A stretch of DNA of 64,000 bases, taken from positions 310,001-374,000 of the forward strand of contig UBJR01000002.1 in NCBI GenBank assembly GCA_900465675.1. The letters run 5' to 3'. Under the pieces are notes generated by a model. The model saw only the letters and a program-made list of their open reading frames with translations, was not told the origin of the DNA and did not search any database. This DNA comes from Hyphomicrobiales bacterium. Lineage in GTDB: Bacteria > Pseudomonadota > Alphaproteobacteria > Rhizobiales > Rhizobiaceae. Positions 56,144-63,150 of this stretch are shown one piece after another. The first letter of the stretch is position 1. Each line of letters starts with the position of its first letter. Position numbers and translations under genes: made by a program.

Positions 56144-56350
56144 ATGACCGCAGCATTTTCCATGTCCGCTCCGGCGGATGATGTCGATGTCCTCGCCGGC
56201 GCGCTTTACTCGTGGTGCGCAGAGCGAAACATCAAGCTCCGCAGCCAGCAGGGACTGTCGATCGCCAGCATCGCGATCGATCTCTATCACGCCGGCCACC
56301 ATACGCAGGACGAGCTGCTGACAGCGCTGCATGAATGCGAGCGGCATTAG
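56144..56350 (+). CDS. Small hypothetical protein of 68 residues
   Basis: Starts at ATG 56144 (MTAAFSMSAPADDVD) with AAGGG about 8 bases upstream. The body VDVLAGALYSWCAERNIKL and IASIAIDLYHAGHHTQDEL suggests three short helices, and it ends in HECERH. It has no membrane segment. I do not recognise the family; similar small proteins in rhizobia are unnamed. It is convergent with the XRE regulator gene. Confidence 0.65.
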   Translation: MTAAFSMSAPADDVDVLAGALYSWCAERNIKLRSQQGLSIASIAIDLYHAGHHTQDELLTALHECERH

Positions 56351-56379
56351 AAAAAAGAAAGCCCGCCATGAGGCGGGCT
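56351..56379 (-). terminator. Terminator of the XRE regulator gene
   Basis: AGCCCGCC (56360-56367) and GGCGGGCT (56372-56379) form an 8-bp stem with a 4-base loop; on the minus strand it is followed by TTCTTTTTT. It abuts the stop codon of the convergent 68-codon gene. Confidence 0.85.
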
Positions 56380-56429
56380 AAAGTACCGGGAAACGGTGTG
56401 ACCCATATCCGCCGGTCGATTGGGGCGGA

Positions 56430-56783
56430 TTACGCCGCCGTCTCATTGCTCATCAAAGTCAGGATAGTCTTCACCGCTTCCTTGCCTGCCGGCGAGTGAA
56501 GCTTGTCGTAATGCAGCGCCAGCTGGTAGGCCTCCGGGCTCAGCTCGATCTTCTCGGGCTGGCTGGTTTCGGCACCTTCGAAAAGGGCTGAGATTTCGAC
56601 CCCCAGAAACTGGGCGATCTGATGCAGCTTACTCGCGGAAACGCGGTTCGTGCCTTTCTCATATTTCTGAATCTGCTGGAAGGTGAGGCCGAGGGCCTCA
56701 CCCAATTCCAGCTGTGAAACGCGGCGTCTGGCACGCAATTGTCTTACGTTGCGACCGACTAGGATATCGACTGGATCCGGCAC
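56430..56783 (-). CDS. XRE-family regulator (PraR/SinR-like)
   Basis: A 117-residue DNA-binding protein. The helix-turn-helix covers about 12-66: VGRNVRQLRARRRVSQLELG, then LGLTFQQIQKYEKGTNRVSASKL, then IAQFLGVEISALFEG. The TFQQIQKYEKGTNRVSASKL block is shared with rhizobial PraR-type regulators of biofilm and quorum-sensing genes. The C-terminal 45 residues are probably a helical dimerisation part. It lies 104 bases downstream of the SagB-type gene on the same strand, with a CAAC/GTTG palindrome in between. It may regulate itself and the SagB locus (inference). Confidence 0.88.
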   Translation of the reverse strand: MPDPVDILVGRNVRQLRARRRVSQLELGEALGLTFQQIQKYEKGTNRVSASKLHQIAQFLGVEISALFEGAETSQPEKIELSPEAYQLALHYDKLHSPAGKEAVKTILTLMSNETAA

Positions 56784-56845
56784 GTGAGCGATCCCTCATT
56801 TAGAAACGATTTGCTCACCATAATATGCCGGGTATTTCAAATATC

Positions 56846-56861
56846 GCAACCCGCGAGTTGC
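56846..56861. promoter_or_regulatory. Palindrome before the XRE gene
   Basis: GCAAC-CCGCGA-GTTGC is a perfect 5-bp inverted repeat centred 70 bases upstream of the XRE start. CAAC/GTTG arms are typical of PraR/SinR-like operators, so autoregulation is likely. Confidence 0.5.
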
Positions 56862-56887
56862 AAAATTCAACCGACTTTTTTTGGTCT

Positions 56888-57931
56888 TTACGTTGCGTCA
56901 GGCCAACCCAGAGTAAGGGCATAGATCGGCGCATGGGCCGGATTGGCAATTTCGAGCAATTCGCAGATCGCGCTATGGCTGAGTGCGGCTGTCGGGCAGG
57001 CCGTCATGCCATGCGCGGTAGCCGCGAGCATGATGTTCTGGCCGATATGTCCCGCTTCGATCATCACCACCCTGTAGGCGTTCGCATCGCTGTATTTCCA
57101 CATGGTCCGGTCCATGTGCGCGACGAGAACGATCATGCAGGGCATGGTATCGGCCCATTCCTGGCCACCGACCAGATCCGACAATGCGGGCGTCGCGGCC
57201 GAGACGCGCGCGAGCGAATGCTCCAGCGCTGAATAGTGATAGATGCCGGGCTCGAGCCCTTCGACATTCCGGGCAAACACATAGGCTTCATAGGGATTGC
57301 GGGCGCCGCCTGACGGGGTCATGCCCAGAGGCAATTCGACGACGGCATTGCGCGCCTTGCCGGTAATGCCGAGACCGGCGAACAGCGCTTCGGAGAGCAC
57401 ACCGATACCGACAGCCTGCGGCAGGCCCCGACGTTGCGTCCGGCGGCGCGACATCAGCTGCAGCAAAGTGTTGCCACCAAGCGCTGGCGGCAGCGCGATG
57501 ACGTCGCTCTTGTCTCCGTTCAGGCTGTAGAGCGCGATCTCGCCTTCAGTGGCAAGCGTCGTGCGCTGCAGATCCTCCGCCTCGTTCAGCGACATGTATT
57601 CAGGGTCCTGAACGCAGAAATGCAGCAGCGCCGACGGCACACCCCATTTCCAGTTTTCGGAGAAGGCCTCTTCACGCGCGTGGAGGGCGGAACCCTCCTC
57701 GATGAGTGCCGACATCTCGACCAGCGAGGCGAGCGTCTCGTGCAGTTCTTCGTCGCTGTAGCCGGGCGCCTGATCGCGGATTGCAGCGCGATCGCTCCAG
57801 GAGGCGAGCGCGCGCAGAAACTCCAGGAGATCAGGGCTGCATTCGAACACAGCCTTGGTGAGAAAGTTGCAGGCGACGAAGGCGTCGCCATCGTTGTGAA
57901 AAACGAGAGTGCGGGAAGAGCGATAGCGCAT
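56888..57931 (-). CDS. SagB-type (ThcOx) FMN dehydrogenase with N-terminal winged-helix-like domain
   Basis: A 347-residue protein of the SagB/ThcOx nitroreductase family, enzymes that oxidise peptide azolines to azoles or act on other peptide bonds with FMN. The dehydrogenase part is about 150-347: RRRTQRRGLPQ (FMN phosphate side, 162-172), PSGGARNPYEAYVFARNVEG (206-225), PGIYHYSALEHSL (228-240) and EAGHIGQNIMLAA (292-304). Residues 1-90 look like the small winged-helix (PqqD-like, leader-binding) domain often joined to SagB proteins. A 30-codon peptide gene lies 47 bases upstream on the same strand. No cyclodehydratase (SagC/D, YcaO) is nearby, which is unusual. Confidence 0.88.
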   Translation of the reverse strand: MRYRSSRTLVFHNDGDAFVACNFLTKAVFECSPDLLEFLRALASWSDRAAIRDQAPGYSDEELHETLASLVEMSALIEEGSALHAREEAFSENWKWGVPSALLHFCVQDPEYMSLNEAEDLQRTTLATEGEIALYSLNGDKSDVIALPPALGGNTLLQLMSRRRTQRRGLPQAVGIGVLSEALFAGLGITGKARNAVVELPLGMTPSGGARNPYEAYVFARNVEGLEPGIYHYSALEHSLARVSAATPALSDLVGGQEWADTMPCMIVLVAHMDRTMWKYSDANAYRVVMIEAGHIGQNIMLAATAHGMTACPTAALSHSAICELLEIANPAHAPIYALTLGWPDAT

Positions 57932-57941
57932 CGAATCAGAT

Positions 57942-57970
57942 GCGCCTGCCGCGAGGCTCGCAGCAGGCGC
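57942..57970 (-). terminator. Hairpin between peptide gene and SagB-type gene
   Basis: GCGCCTGC (57942-57949) and GCAGGCGC (57963-57970) make an 8-bp stem with a 13-base loop in the 47-base gap. There is no T run. It could attenuate the downstream enzyme gene or stabilise the peptide mRNA, as seen in many precursor-peptide operons (inference). Confidence 0.5.
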
Positions 57971-57978
57971 TTATGAAC

Positions 57979-58071
57979 TTAATCAATACGGAACATCATG
58001 CCGCGGCTGACAAACGTCGGCTTAGCCTTAACAGGCGTTACCTTGAGGTTCGGCTTCGTCTTGTTCTGCAT
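57979..58071 (-). CDS. 30-residue basic peptide, candidate RiPP precursor
   Basis: Minus-strand frame from ATG 58071 to TAA 57979 with GGAG 8-9 bases upstream. The peptide starts MQNKTKPNLKV and ends FVSRGMMFRID, with six Lys, two Arg and one acidic residue, and no Cys. The stretch KPTFVSRG contains P-x-F-x-x-x-G, which resembles the P-x-L-x-x-x-G leader motif recognised by PqqD-like domains in lasso-type and related precursors. The SagB-type gene follows on the same strand. That it is translated and modified is inference; it could also be a leader peptide. Confidence 0.6.
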   Translation of the reverse strand: MQNKTKPNLKVTPVKAKPTFVSRGMMFRID

Positions 58072-58168
58072 GATCCATCTCCACGGTTGTATGAACGATC
58101 CCCTTGATCGCGGCCGGAGGATGAAACAGCAACCAGAAATATTCAATTAATGCGGAAATATTGTTTTG

Positions 58169-58201
58169 ATACATCAAAGTGATGTATTGCTTCAATTGAA
58201 G
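58169..58201. promoter_or_regulatory. Two palindromes in the AT-rich divergent promoter region
   Basis: ATACATCA-AAG-TGATGTAT (58169-58187) is a perfect 8-bp inverted repeat, followed by the uninterrupted palindrome CTTCAATTGAAG (58190-58201). They lie between the peptide gene (start 58071) and the 72-codon gene (start 58329) in sequence far more AT-rich than the rest of the window. They are probable regulator sites for one or both genes. Confidence 0.6.
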
Positions 58202-58328
58202 TCAAAAACAGACAATTACTGAATTAAATTTGTTATTTTTGTCTTTACGTAGAATTATGTAGCCCAAAAAAGAGAACTATGACAATCATGGTGTGAGAAT
58301 AATTCGGTAGGACCGCCGGAGAAGCAGA

Positions 58329-58547
58329 ATGGGCCTTAAGAAGACTGTACAGACCGAAGAAGAGCTGACTTTGGACGATGCCCTCGGTGGATACACCATC
58401 GACATGTTGAACACGCTGATCGCGCAGAGCAGGAGCGCGAAGCAGCCGATGCTGACCTATCTCTTGTCGATGGCATTGATCGAGGCGCACCGGGTCAGCG
58501 TAGAACCGGCTGCGGCGACCCACGATATGGGACTGTCGCTGAACTAA
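58329..58547 (+). CDS. Small protein of 72 residues, unknown function
   Basis: Starts at ATG 58329 with GGAG 7 bases upstream. After a charged start (MGLKKTVQTEEELTLDDALG) come two likely helices, TIDMLNTLIAQSRSAKQ and MLTYLLSMALIEAHRVSV, and a short tail. The second helix is hydrophobic but interrupted by charges, so membrane insertion is unlikely. Its stop overlaps the stop of the convergent 267-codon XRE gene by four bases. It is divergent from the peptide/SagB pair and may share their regulation. No family recognised. Confidence 0.65.
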   Translation: MGLKKTVQTEEELTLDDALGGYTIDMLNTLIAQSRSAKQPMLTYLLSMALIEAHRVSVEPAAATHDMGLSLN

Positions 58548-59347
58548 GTGAGGTCGCGCGTGACTGCGGAGATGAAGTCGGCGCGCTGCTGAACGATCAT
58601 ATCCCGGACGATCCGGGGCACGGCCTCATCGGTCGTGCGATAGACCTTGGCGAGCCGCAGTGCGGTTCGCAAGTTGATGCGGCTGTTGAGCGGCACCATG
58701 ACCACGGCGCTGAATGATGGCCCGGCCGGAGTAAAGATCATCGAGTGGCCGCCGAGCAGCTTGTCGGAGAAGGGCAGCCAGCGCAAACGCATCAGCGTCG
58801 GCTCCTGCGTGCCGATCTGGTTTGCGGCAGCAAAGGACAGGCAGTTCAACCGCTCGACGACGATGCCCTTGTGATCGCCGGTGAACCGTGACCAGTATTC
58901 GCCCTTCTTGACGGCCCGATTGGTCAGCCGGCGGAAGGTGGTGGCATTGCCCTGTTTGGCAATAACGACGACCGCGCAGAGCAGGCTGTCCGGCGTACTC
59001 GGTATCGTCATATAGGCATGGTAGAGGCCCGGGGCGATCCCGGCCGCAGGATCGGCAAAGAGCAGCGGCTCCAGCGCGTCACGCGCAGCAGAGAGCACGC
59101 GCGTGCCTGAAGGACGGCCGTGATCGAGATCGACGGCAATCGGCCGCTGATACATTTCTTCCTCGGTGACATCGAGGTACTGACAGATTTTCTTGACCGA
59201 AGCGCGTCCCGGCGCCCGGCGAGCCTGAAGATAGGATTCGATCTGCGAGCGGCCAATTTCCATGCCGCGCGCGGCAGCGCTGATGCTGCCCGCCTTTGCC
59301 AGGCAGAGCCGCCGTAAATTTTCGGCAAAATTCTCAAGTGCAGACAT
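58544..59347 (-). CDS. XRE-type helix-turn-helix protein with unknown C-terminal domain
   Basis: A 267-residue protein. An N-terminal helix-turn-helix covers about 8-68 (GSISAAARGMEIGRSQIESYLQ, then ASVKKICQYLDVTEEEMYQRP). The remaining 200 residues form a domain I do not recognise, with YHAYMTIPSTPDSLLCAVVV and GGHSMIFTPAGPSFSAVVMVP as beta-rich stretches, possibly ligand-sensing. The ATG at 59347 (MSALENFAENLRRL) is the natural start; a longer frame reading adds 26 unlikely residues. It is a candidate regulator of the neighbouring small genes and the SagB locus. Confidence 0.8.
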   Translation of the reverse strand: MSALENFAENLRRLCLAKAGSISAAARGMEIGRSQIESYLQARRAPGRASVKKICQYLDVTEEEMYQRPIAVDLDHGRPSGTRVLSAARDALEPLLFADPAAGIAPGLYHAYMTIPSTPDSLLCAVVVIAKQGNATTFRRLTNRAVKKGEYWSRFTGDHKGIVVERLNCLSFAAANQIGTQEPTLMRLRWLPFSDKLLGGHSMIFTPAGPSFSAVVMVPLNSRINLRTALRLAKVYRTTDEAVPRIVRDMIVQQRADFISAVTRDLT

Positions 59348-59526
59348 GTCCGCAATGGCTTTCAGGAGATGAGTCGCGCTCAAACTAGCCGCAAGCCAAG
59401 CGGAACACAAAGGGGGATAGGCCACAATTTAAGGGCTGATCCGATTGACAGACGGCTGCGTAACGATAGGTAATTTTCGCCGGAAACAAAAAGAGTTTGC
59501 CGCCCGATGGAGGCACGATCGCCGCA

Positions 59527-59727
59527 ATGAAATTCGACATTGAATTGCCTGACGCCTTGCCCAGCATCGCAGCCGATGAAACGCAGCGAAATCTTTCCTC
59601 GATACTTGATGGGCTCGCGGCGCTCCGCTTAAATATTAATCATCAGCCCGAAATTCTTTACTGGATTGAGCGCGCCGTCGTAGAGACAGAGAAACAGCTG
59701 CGGATGATCTCTCCTCCTTTCCACTAA
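59527..59727 (+). CDS. Small protein of 66 residues, unknown function
   Basis: Starts at ATG 59527 (MKFDIELPDALPSIAADE). Two helices follow, NLSSILDGLAALRLNINHQ and EILYWIERAVVETEKQLR. The layout resembles the 72-residue product at 58.3-58.5 kb (helix, Q/P turn, helix), though identity is low and a common origin is only a guess. No good ribosome site stands before the ATG; a TTG at 59497 is the alternative. It is divergent from the XRE gene at 59347. Confidence 0.5.
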   Translation: MKFDIELPDALPSIAADETQRNLSSILDGLAALRLNINHQPEILYWIERAVVETEKQLRMISPPFH

Positions 59728-59850
59728 ATAATTGAATGGACATTGATTTTTCCGCTTACCGCGGTGACGCGCCAGTCCCGGTAACGGCGGTCGTTTCCCC
59801 GGAAGCCGAATCGCATAGGATGCTGCCCAGTTCGATACCGGGAGCATTTC

Positions 59851-60639
59851 GTGTTTATCTTCTCCAAGCTTGTCTGGGTTTTCGGCCAGCCGCTGTCCGT
59901 TGCCTTCTTCCTTATCGTTCTCGGGCTCCTGGCCCTGGCGCTCCGGCTGCGCAAAAGCGCACTGTTGCTCTCCGGGCTTAGCGCCGTCGTGCTGTTCGTG
60001 ACGCTTTATACGACGGCCGGCAATTATCTGCTGCAAGGCTTGGAAAACCGGTTCCCCAAACCCGCACAGGACCCGGAAAGCCTGCAATGCATGATCGTGC
60101 TTGGCGGTGCCTTCGAGAGCGAAGTCAACACCGCCCGCCACGGGATCGAATTCAGTGCCGCGGCAGACCGCTTTATAGAAGCGCTGAGACTGGCACAGAA
60201 ATTCCCGCAGTCGCGGATCCTGATTTCGGGCGGAGATGGCTCGATTTCAGGCACCTACGAAGGTGATGCCGCCGCCTCGACGCGCTTTTTCCCGTTGTTC
60301 GGCGTACCGCGCGAGCGGCTGGTGGAGGAGACAGCTTCGCGCACGACCTTCGAGAACGCGATGAACACCAAGGATCTGCTTGCACAGAACGGACTTTCGA
60401 ACTGCCTGCTGATCACCTCCGGATATCACATGCCACGGTCCGTCGGCATTTTCCGCAAGCTCGGCATCGACGTCACGCCCTGGCCCACCGATTTCCGGAC
60501 GGACGGCGAGGTCCGCCCCGGCATCGACTTTACCCAGCCGAGCCTCAACGCCCAGAACACTTCGACCGCGGTGCGCGAATGGTTTGGTCTCGTGGGCTAT
60601 TACCTCGCGGGGCGAACATCGGAACTCTATCCTCGATAA
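59851..60639 (+). CDS. YdcF/SanA-type membrane protein (DUF218)
   Basis: A 262-residue inner-membrane protein with two N-terminal helices (about 10-31 and 37-58) and a periplasmic DUF218 domain. The domain shows MIVLGGAFESE, SRILISGGDGSISGTYEGDAA, ETASRTTFENAMNT and ITSGYHMPRSVGIFRKLG, all typical of the ElyC/SanA/YdcF family linked to envelope integrity. The start is GTG at 59851 with GGGAG 6 bases upstream. It is convergent with the next gene, with 3 bases between stops. Exact reaction unknown. Confidence 0.9.
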   Translation: MFIFSKLVWVFGQPLSVAFFLIVLGLLALALRLRKSALLLSGLSAVVLFVTLYTTAGNYLLQGLENRFPKPAQDPESLQCMIVLGGAFESEVNTARHGIEFSAAADRFIEALRLAQKFPQSRILISGGDGSISGTYEGDAAASTRFFPLFGVPRERLVEETASRTTFENAMNTKDLLAQNGLSNCLLITSGYHMPRSVGIFRKLGIDVTPWPTDFRTDGEVRPGIDFTQPSLNAQNTSTAVREWFGLVGYYLAGRTSELYPR

Positions 60640-60642
60640 CCG

Positions 60643-61113
60643 CTATTTCTTGGAGATGGTGACGAACTTGGTGCCGCGGACGCGGGCCGTGACGATGCAG
60701 GGGTCACCCTCAGTGCGGTCGCAGAAGCGTGGATGCATCTTCATGGCCAGTACCATGTTGCCGAAGCGCTGGACGAAATCGTAGCCATAGATCTGCGCCG
60801 TGGCGATCATGAAGTAGCCGCCTTCGGCGACCTGGAGATAGAAATTGTAGGGGCAGCCGTCGTCGTTGCACTGCGGGCCCTTCTCGCCGTCGCAGGTCAG
60901 CTCGCCTTCGTTGACGACCGCGTCGATGAGGCCATCGTTGTTGATATCGAGGCGCTTGACGTAGCCCTCGCCGAATTCGGCTTTGGTGCACTGCTCGGTG
61001 AAGTGCTTCTTCTCGTAGATCTCCGGATCGGAGAGCAGCGACTGCTGGGCGAAGGCGGCGGCCGGGACCACGAGCAGCGCAACGAGATTGACGGCGATGA
61101 GAAGCGCTTTCAC
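60643..61113 (-). CDS. Exported protein with EF-hand-like calcium motif
   Basis: A 156-residue exported protein. The signal peptide is residues 1-23 (hydrophobic ALLIAVNLVALLVVPAAA, cut after FA). DINNDGLIDAVV near residue 54 matches the DxNxDGxxD calcium loop of EF-hand or FG-GAP-like repeats. Five cysteines (TEQC, LTCDGEKGPQCNDDGC, RFC and PC) suggest disulfides. The start is GTG at 61113 with GAGGA 6 bases upstream, because it begins the signal peptide; the longer frame reading adds a charged stretch of 37 residues. Function unknown. Confidence 0.75.
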   Translation of the reverse strand: MKALLIAVNLVALLVVPAAAFAQQSLLSDPEIYEKKHFTEQCTKAEFGEGYVKRLDINNDGLIDAVVNEGELTCDGEKGPQCNDDGCPYNFYLQVAEGGYFMIATAQIYGYDFVQRFGNMVLAMKMHPRFCDRTEGDPCIVTARVRGTKFVTISKK

Positions 61114-61233
61114 GGCTTTCCTCTTTCTGGCGGATAAGGGCACTGACAGTCGCGCATTCTGAACGCCCCGCCTTGCGCCGCCCTTGCCGCCGTGATTCAG
61201 TCTCGGCACGATCTGCCGCTCCAAGGACCTCTG

Positions 61234-61869
61234 ATGTCGCTGCTCGTCTATCTCGATTATGCAGGCATTGCGCTTTTTGCGGCAACTGGCGCGCTTGCCG
61301 CCTCACGTAAGCAGCTTGATCTCATCGGCTTCTTGTTCTTCGCGACCGTGACCGGCATCGGCGGCGGTACGGTGCGCGATATCGTGCTCGGCCGCGTTCC
61401 GGTGTTCTGGGTGCTGAACCCGGCCTATATCGTCATCTGCTGCGTCACCGGCGTGGTGGTGTTTTTCACTGCCCATCTGGTGGAATCGCGTTACCGGCTG
61501 CTGATCTGGCTCGATGCCATCGGGCTGTCTGCCTATTGCGTCATGGGCGCTGCGAAAGGATTGGCGGCGACAGGATCCCCAACCATCGCGATCGTGACGG
61601 GAACACTGACGGCGACCTTCGGCGGCGTGCTGCGCGATCTGATGGCAAACGAGCCTTCCGTACTGCTGAGGCCGGAAATCTACATCACTGCGGCGCTGAT
61701 CGGTGCCGGCGTCTTTACCGGTGCGACGGAATTCGGTTTGCCACTCTATGCGGCATCAGCGCTCGGCGCAGCGGCGGCCTTCGCAATCCGCGGCGGCGCA
61801 CTGTGGTTCGGATGGACCTTCCCGACCTACAAGCACAGGCCCGGCCGCCATCCCGATGATGTGATGTGA
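61234..61869 (+). CDS. TRIC-type cation channel family protein (UPF0126)
   Basis: A 211-residue inner-membrane protein with two repeats of three helices. GGGTVRDIVLGRVPVFW (about 45-61) and FGGVLRDLMANEPSVLL (about 130-146) are the paired GG-x-x-RD motifs of the UPF0126/YadS family, now recognised as prokaryotic TRIC channels. K+ or Na+ passage is the family's activity. The ATG at 61234 has AAGGAC 6 bases upstream. It converges on irr with 3 bases between. Confidence 0.9.
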   Translation: MSLLVYLDYAGIALFAATGALAASRKQLDLIGFLFFATVTGIGGGTVRDIVLGRVPVFWVLNPAYIVICCVTGVVVFFTAHLVESRYRLLIWLDAIGLSAYCVMGAAKGLAATGSPTIAIVTGTLTATFGGVLRDLMANEPSVLLRPEIYITAALIGAGVFTGATEFGLPLYAASALGAAAAFAIRGGALWFGWTFPTYKHRPGRHPDDVM

Positions 61870-61872
61870 CGT

Positions 61873-62292
61873 TTAGCGGCTCTTCGGGCGCAGGCGGATC
61901 ACCACGTCGACATGGGCGATTTCCATGCCCTCAGGCGGCTCCGGCAGATTGCCGATGGTGAGATTGCTGACCGGGATATCCAGAACGTCGTTTTCACCCT
62001 CGACAAAGAAATGATGGTGATCGGAGACGTTTGTATCGAAATAGGTCTTGGCGCTTTCGACCGCGAGAACGCGGATCATGCCGGCCTCGGTAAACTGGTG
62101 CAGCGTGTTGTAGACGGTCGCCAGCGATACCGGCACGCCTGCCACCACGGCTTCCTCGTGCAGTTCTTCGACGGTCAGGTGACGATCGCCCTTGGCGAAC
62201 AGCAGATCACCGAGGGCAACGCGCTGGCGCGTCGGGCGAAGGCCGGCGCTGCGCAGTCTCGCTTCGATACCGATCGGGGCTTCAGCCGCCAT
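61873..62292 (-). CDS. irr: Iron response regulator Irr (Fur family)
   Basis: A 139-residue Fur-superfamily regulator that in rhizobia controls iron and haem genes and is turned over or inactivated when haem is available. The winged helix is about 14-90 (LRPTRQRVALGDLLFAKGDRHL, VSLATVYNTLHQFTEAGMIRVL). The HHH motif of Irr is in FDTNVSDHHHFFVEGEN (about 86-102), the haem-interaction site; the N-terminal Cys-Pro haem motif of Bradyrhizobium Irr is absent, as in Rhizobium. Position divergent from fabA-fabB is characteristic of rhizobial irr. Confidence 0.92.
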   Translation of the reverse strand: MAAEAPIGIEARLRSAGLRPTRQRVALGDLLFAKGDRHLTVEELHEEAVVAGVPVSLATVYNTLHQFTEAGMIRVLAVESAKTYFDTNVSDHHHFFVEGENDVLDIPVSNLTIGNLPEPPEGMEIAHVDVVIRLRPKSR

Positions 62293-62350
62293 GAAGGAAG
62301 AACTCCGTTTAATTCTAGCATCAACTAATCAAGTTTCCTAAGCCATATAA

Positions 62351-62384
62351 CTTTTGCGCAAAAGCCTTTCAATAGTTTCAATGG
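62351..62384. promoter_or_regulatory. Palindrome and direct repeat in the irr-fabA intergenic region
   Basis: CTTTTGCGCAAAAG (62351-62364) is a perfect 14-base palindrome. It is directly followed by two 9-base repeats TTTCAATAG TTTCAATGG (62367-62384). I saw no clear ICE motif (TTTAGAA..TTCTAAA) or IRO box. They may be operators for irr or fabA. Nothing else is recognised in 62293-62591. Confidence 0.5.
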
Positions 62385-62591
62385 GGACAACAGGGGCGGA
62401 AATGCCTTAAAATCCGGCCTTTGGCGCATTTAGGTCTGGCCGCGGCCTTGGCCTTCCTGTATGCGACCACCAAATAAGGCAGATCGCTGGTCCGGCGCGG
62501 AATGGGAGGCAGCCATGCTTATGCTTCATTTTCCGAAGAACTTGGACTAACACTCAATCCATCAGCACGTTGCGGGGGACCCAGACTTTTC

Positions 62592-63098
62592 ATGACGACG
62601 AGACAATCCAGCTTCAACTATGAGGAAATCCTGTCCTGCGGCCGTGGCGAGCTGTTTGGCCCCGGCAATGCGCAGCTTCCCTTGCCGCCGATGCTGATGG
62701 TCCACCGCATTACCGATATCTCCGAAACCGGCGGAGCGTTCGACAAGGGTTACATTCGCGCCGAATATGACGTGCGCCCCGACGACTGGTATTTCCCCTG
62801 CCACTTCCAGGGTAACCCGATCATGCCGGGTTGCCTCGGCCTTGACGGCATGTGGCAGCTGACGGGCTTCTTCCTCGGATGGCTCGGCGAGCCCGGCCGC
62901 GGCATGGCGCTCTCCACTGGCGAAGTAAAGTTCAAGGGCATGGTCCGTCCGGAAACCAAGCTTCTCGAATACGGCATCGACTTCAAGCGCGTCATGCGCG
63001 GCCGCCTCGTCCTCGGCACTGCCGATGGCTGGCTGAAGGCCGACGGCGAAGTGATCTACCAGGCGAGCGACCTGCGCGTCGGCCTGTCGAAAGCCTGA
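62592..63098 (+). CDS. fabA: 3-hydroxydecanoyl-ACP dehydratase/isomerase FabA
   Basis: FabA dehydrates 3-hydroxydecanoyl-ACP and isomerises the product to cis-3-decenoyl-ACP, starting unsaturated fatty acid synthesis. The product is 168 residues. [21 protein letters not shown] carries the catalytic His (about 71) and Asp (about 85). It begins [23 protein letters not shown], lining up with known FabA proteins; an earlier in-frame ATG at 62502 would add 30 non-family residues. It precedes fabB by 52 bases. Confidence 0.97.
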   Translation: MTTRQSSFNYEEILSCGRGELFGPGNAQLPLPPMLMVHRITDISETGGAFDKGYIRAEYDVRPDDWYFPCHFQGNPIMPGCLGLDGMWQLTGFFLGWLGEPGRGMALSTGEVKFKGMVRPETKLLEYGIDFKRVMRGRLVLGTADGWLKADGEVIYQASDLRVGLSKA

Positions 63099-63150
63099 AC
63101 CGCGGCAAGACCGCTCCAAATACAAAGACGTTTTAGAAGAGGTCATCGAC

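Noticed and set aside
56888-57931. The SagB-type gene as an ordinary drug-reducing nitroreductase
   Set aside because: PSGGARNPYEAY and the GIYHY block are typical of the SagB/ThcOx group rather than NfsA/NfnB, and the protein has the extra N-terminal domain.
59736-59981. 81-codon frame overlapping the start of the YdcF-type gene
   Set aside because: It overlaps a well-supported membrane protein in another frame and has no ribosome site.
62502-62591. 30-residue N-terminal extension of FabA
   Set aside because: Known FabA proteins start at the MTTRQ-like position, and the extension has no family similarity.
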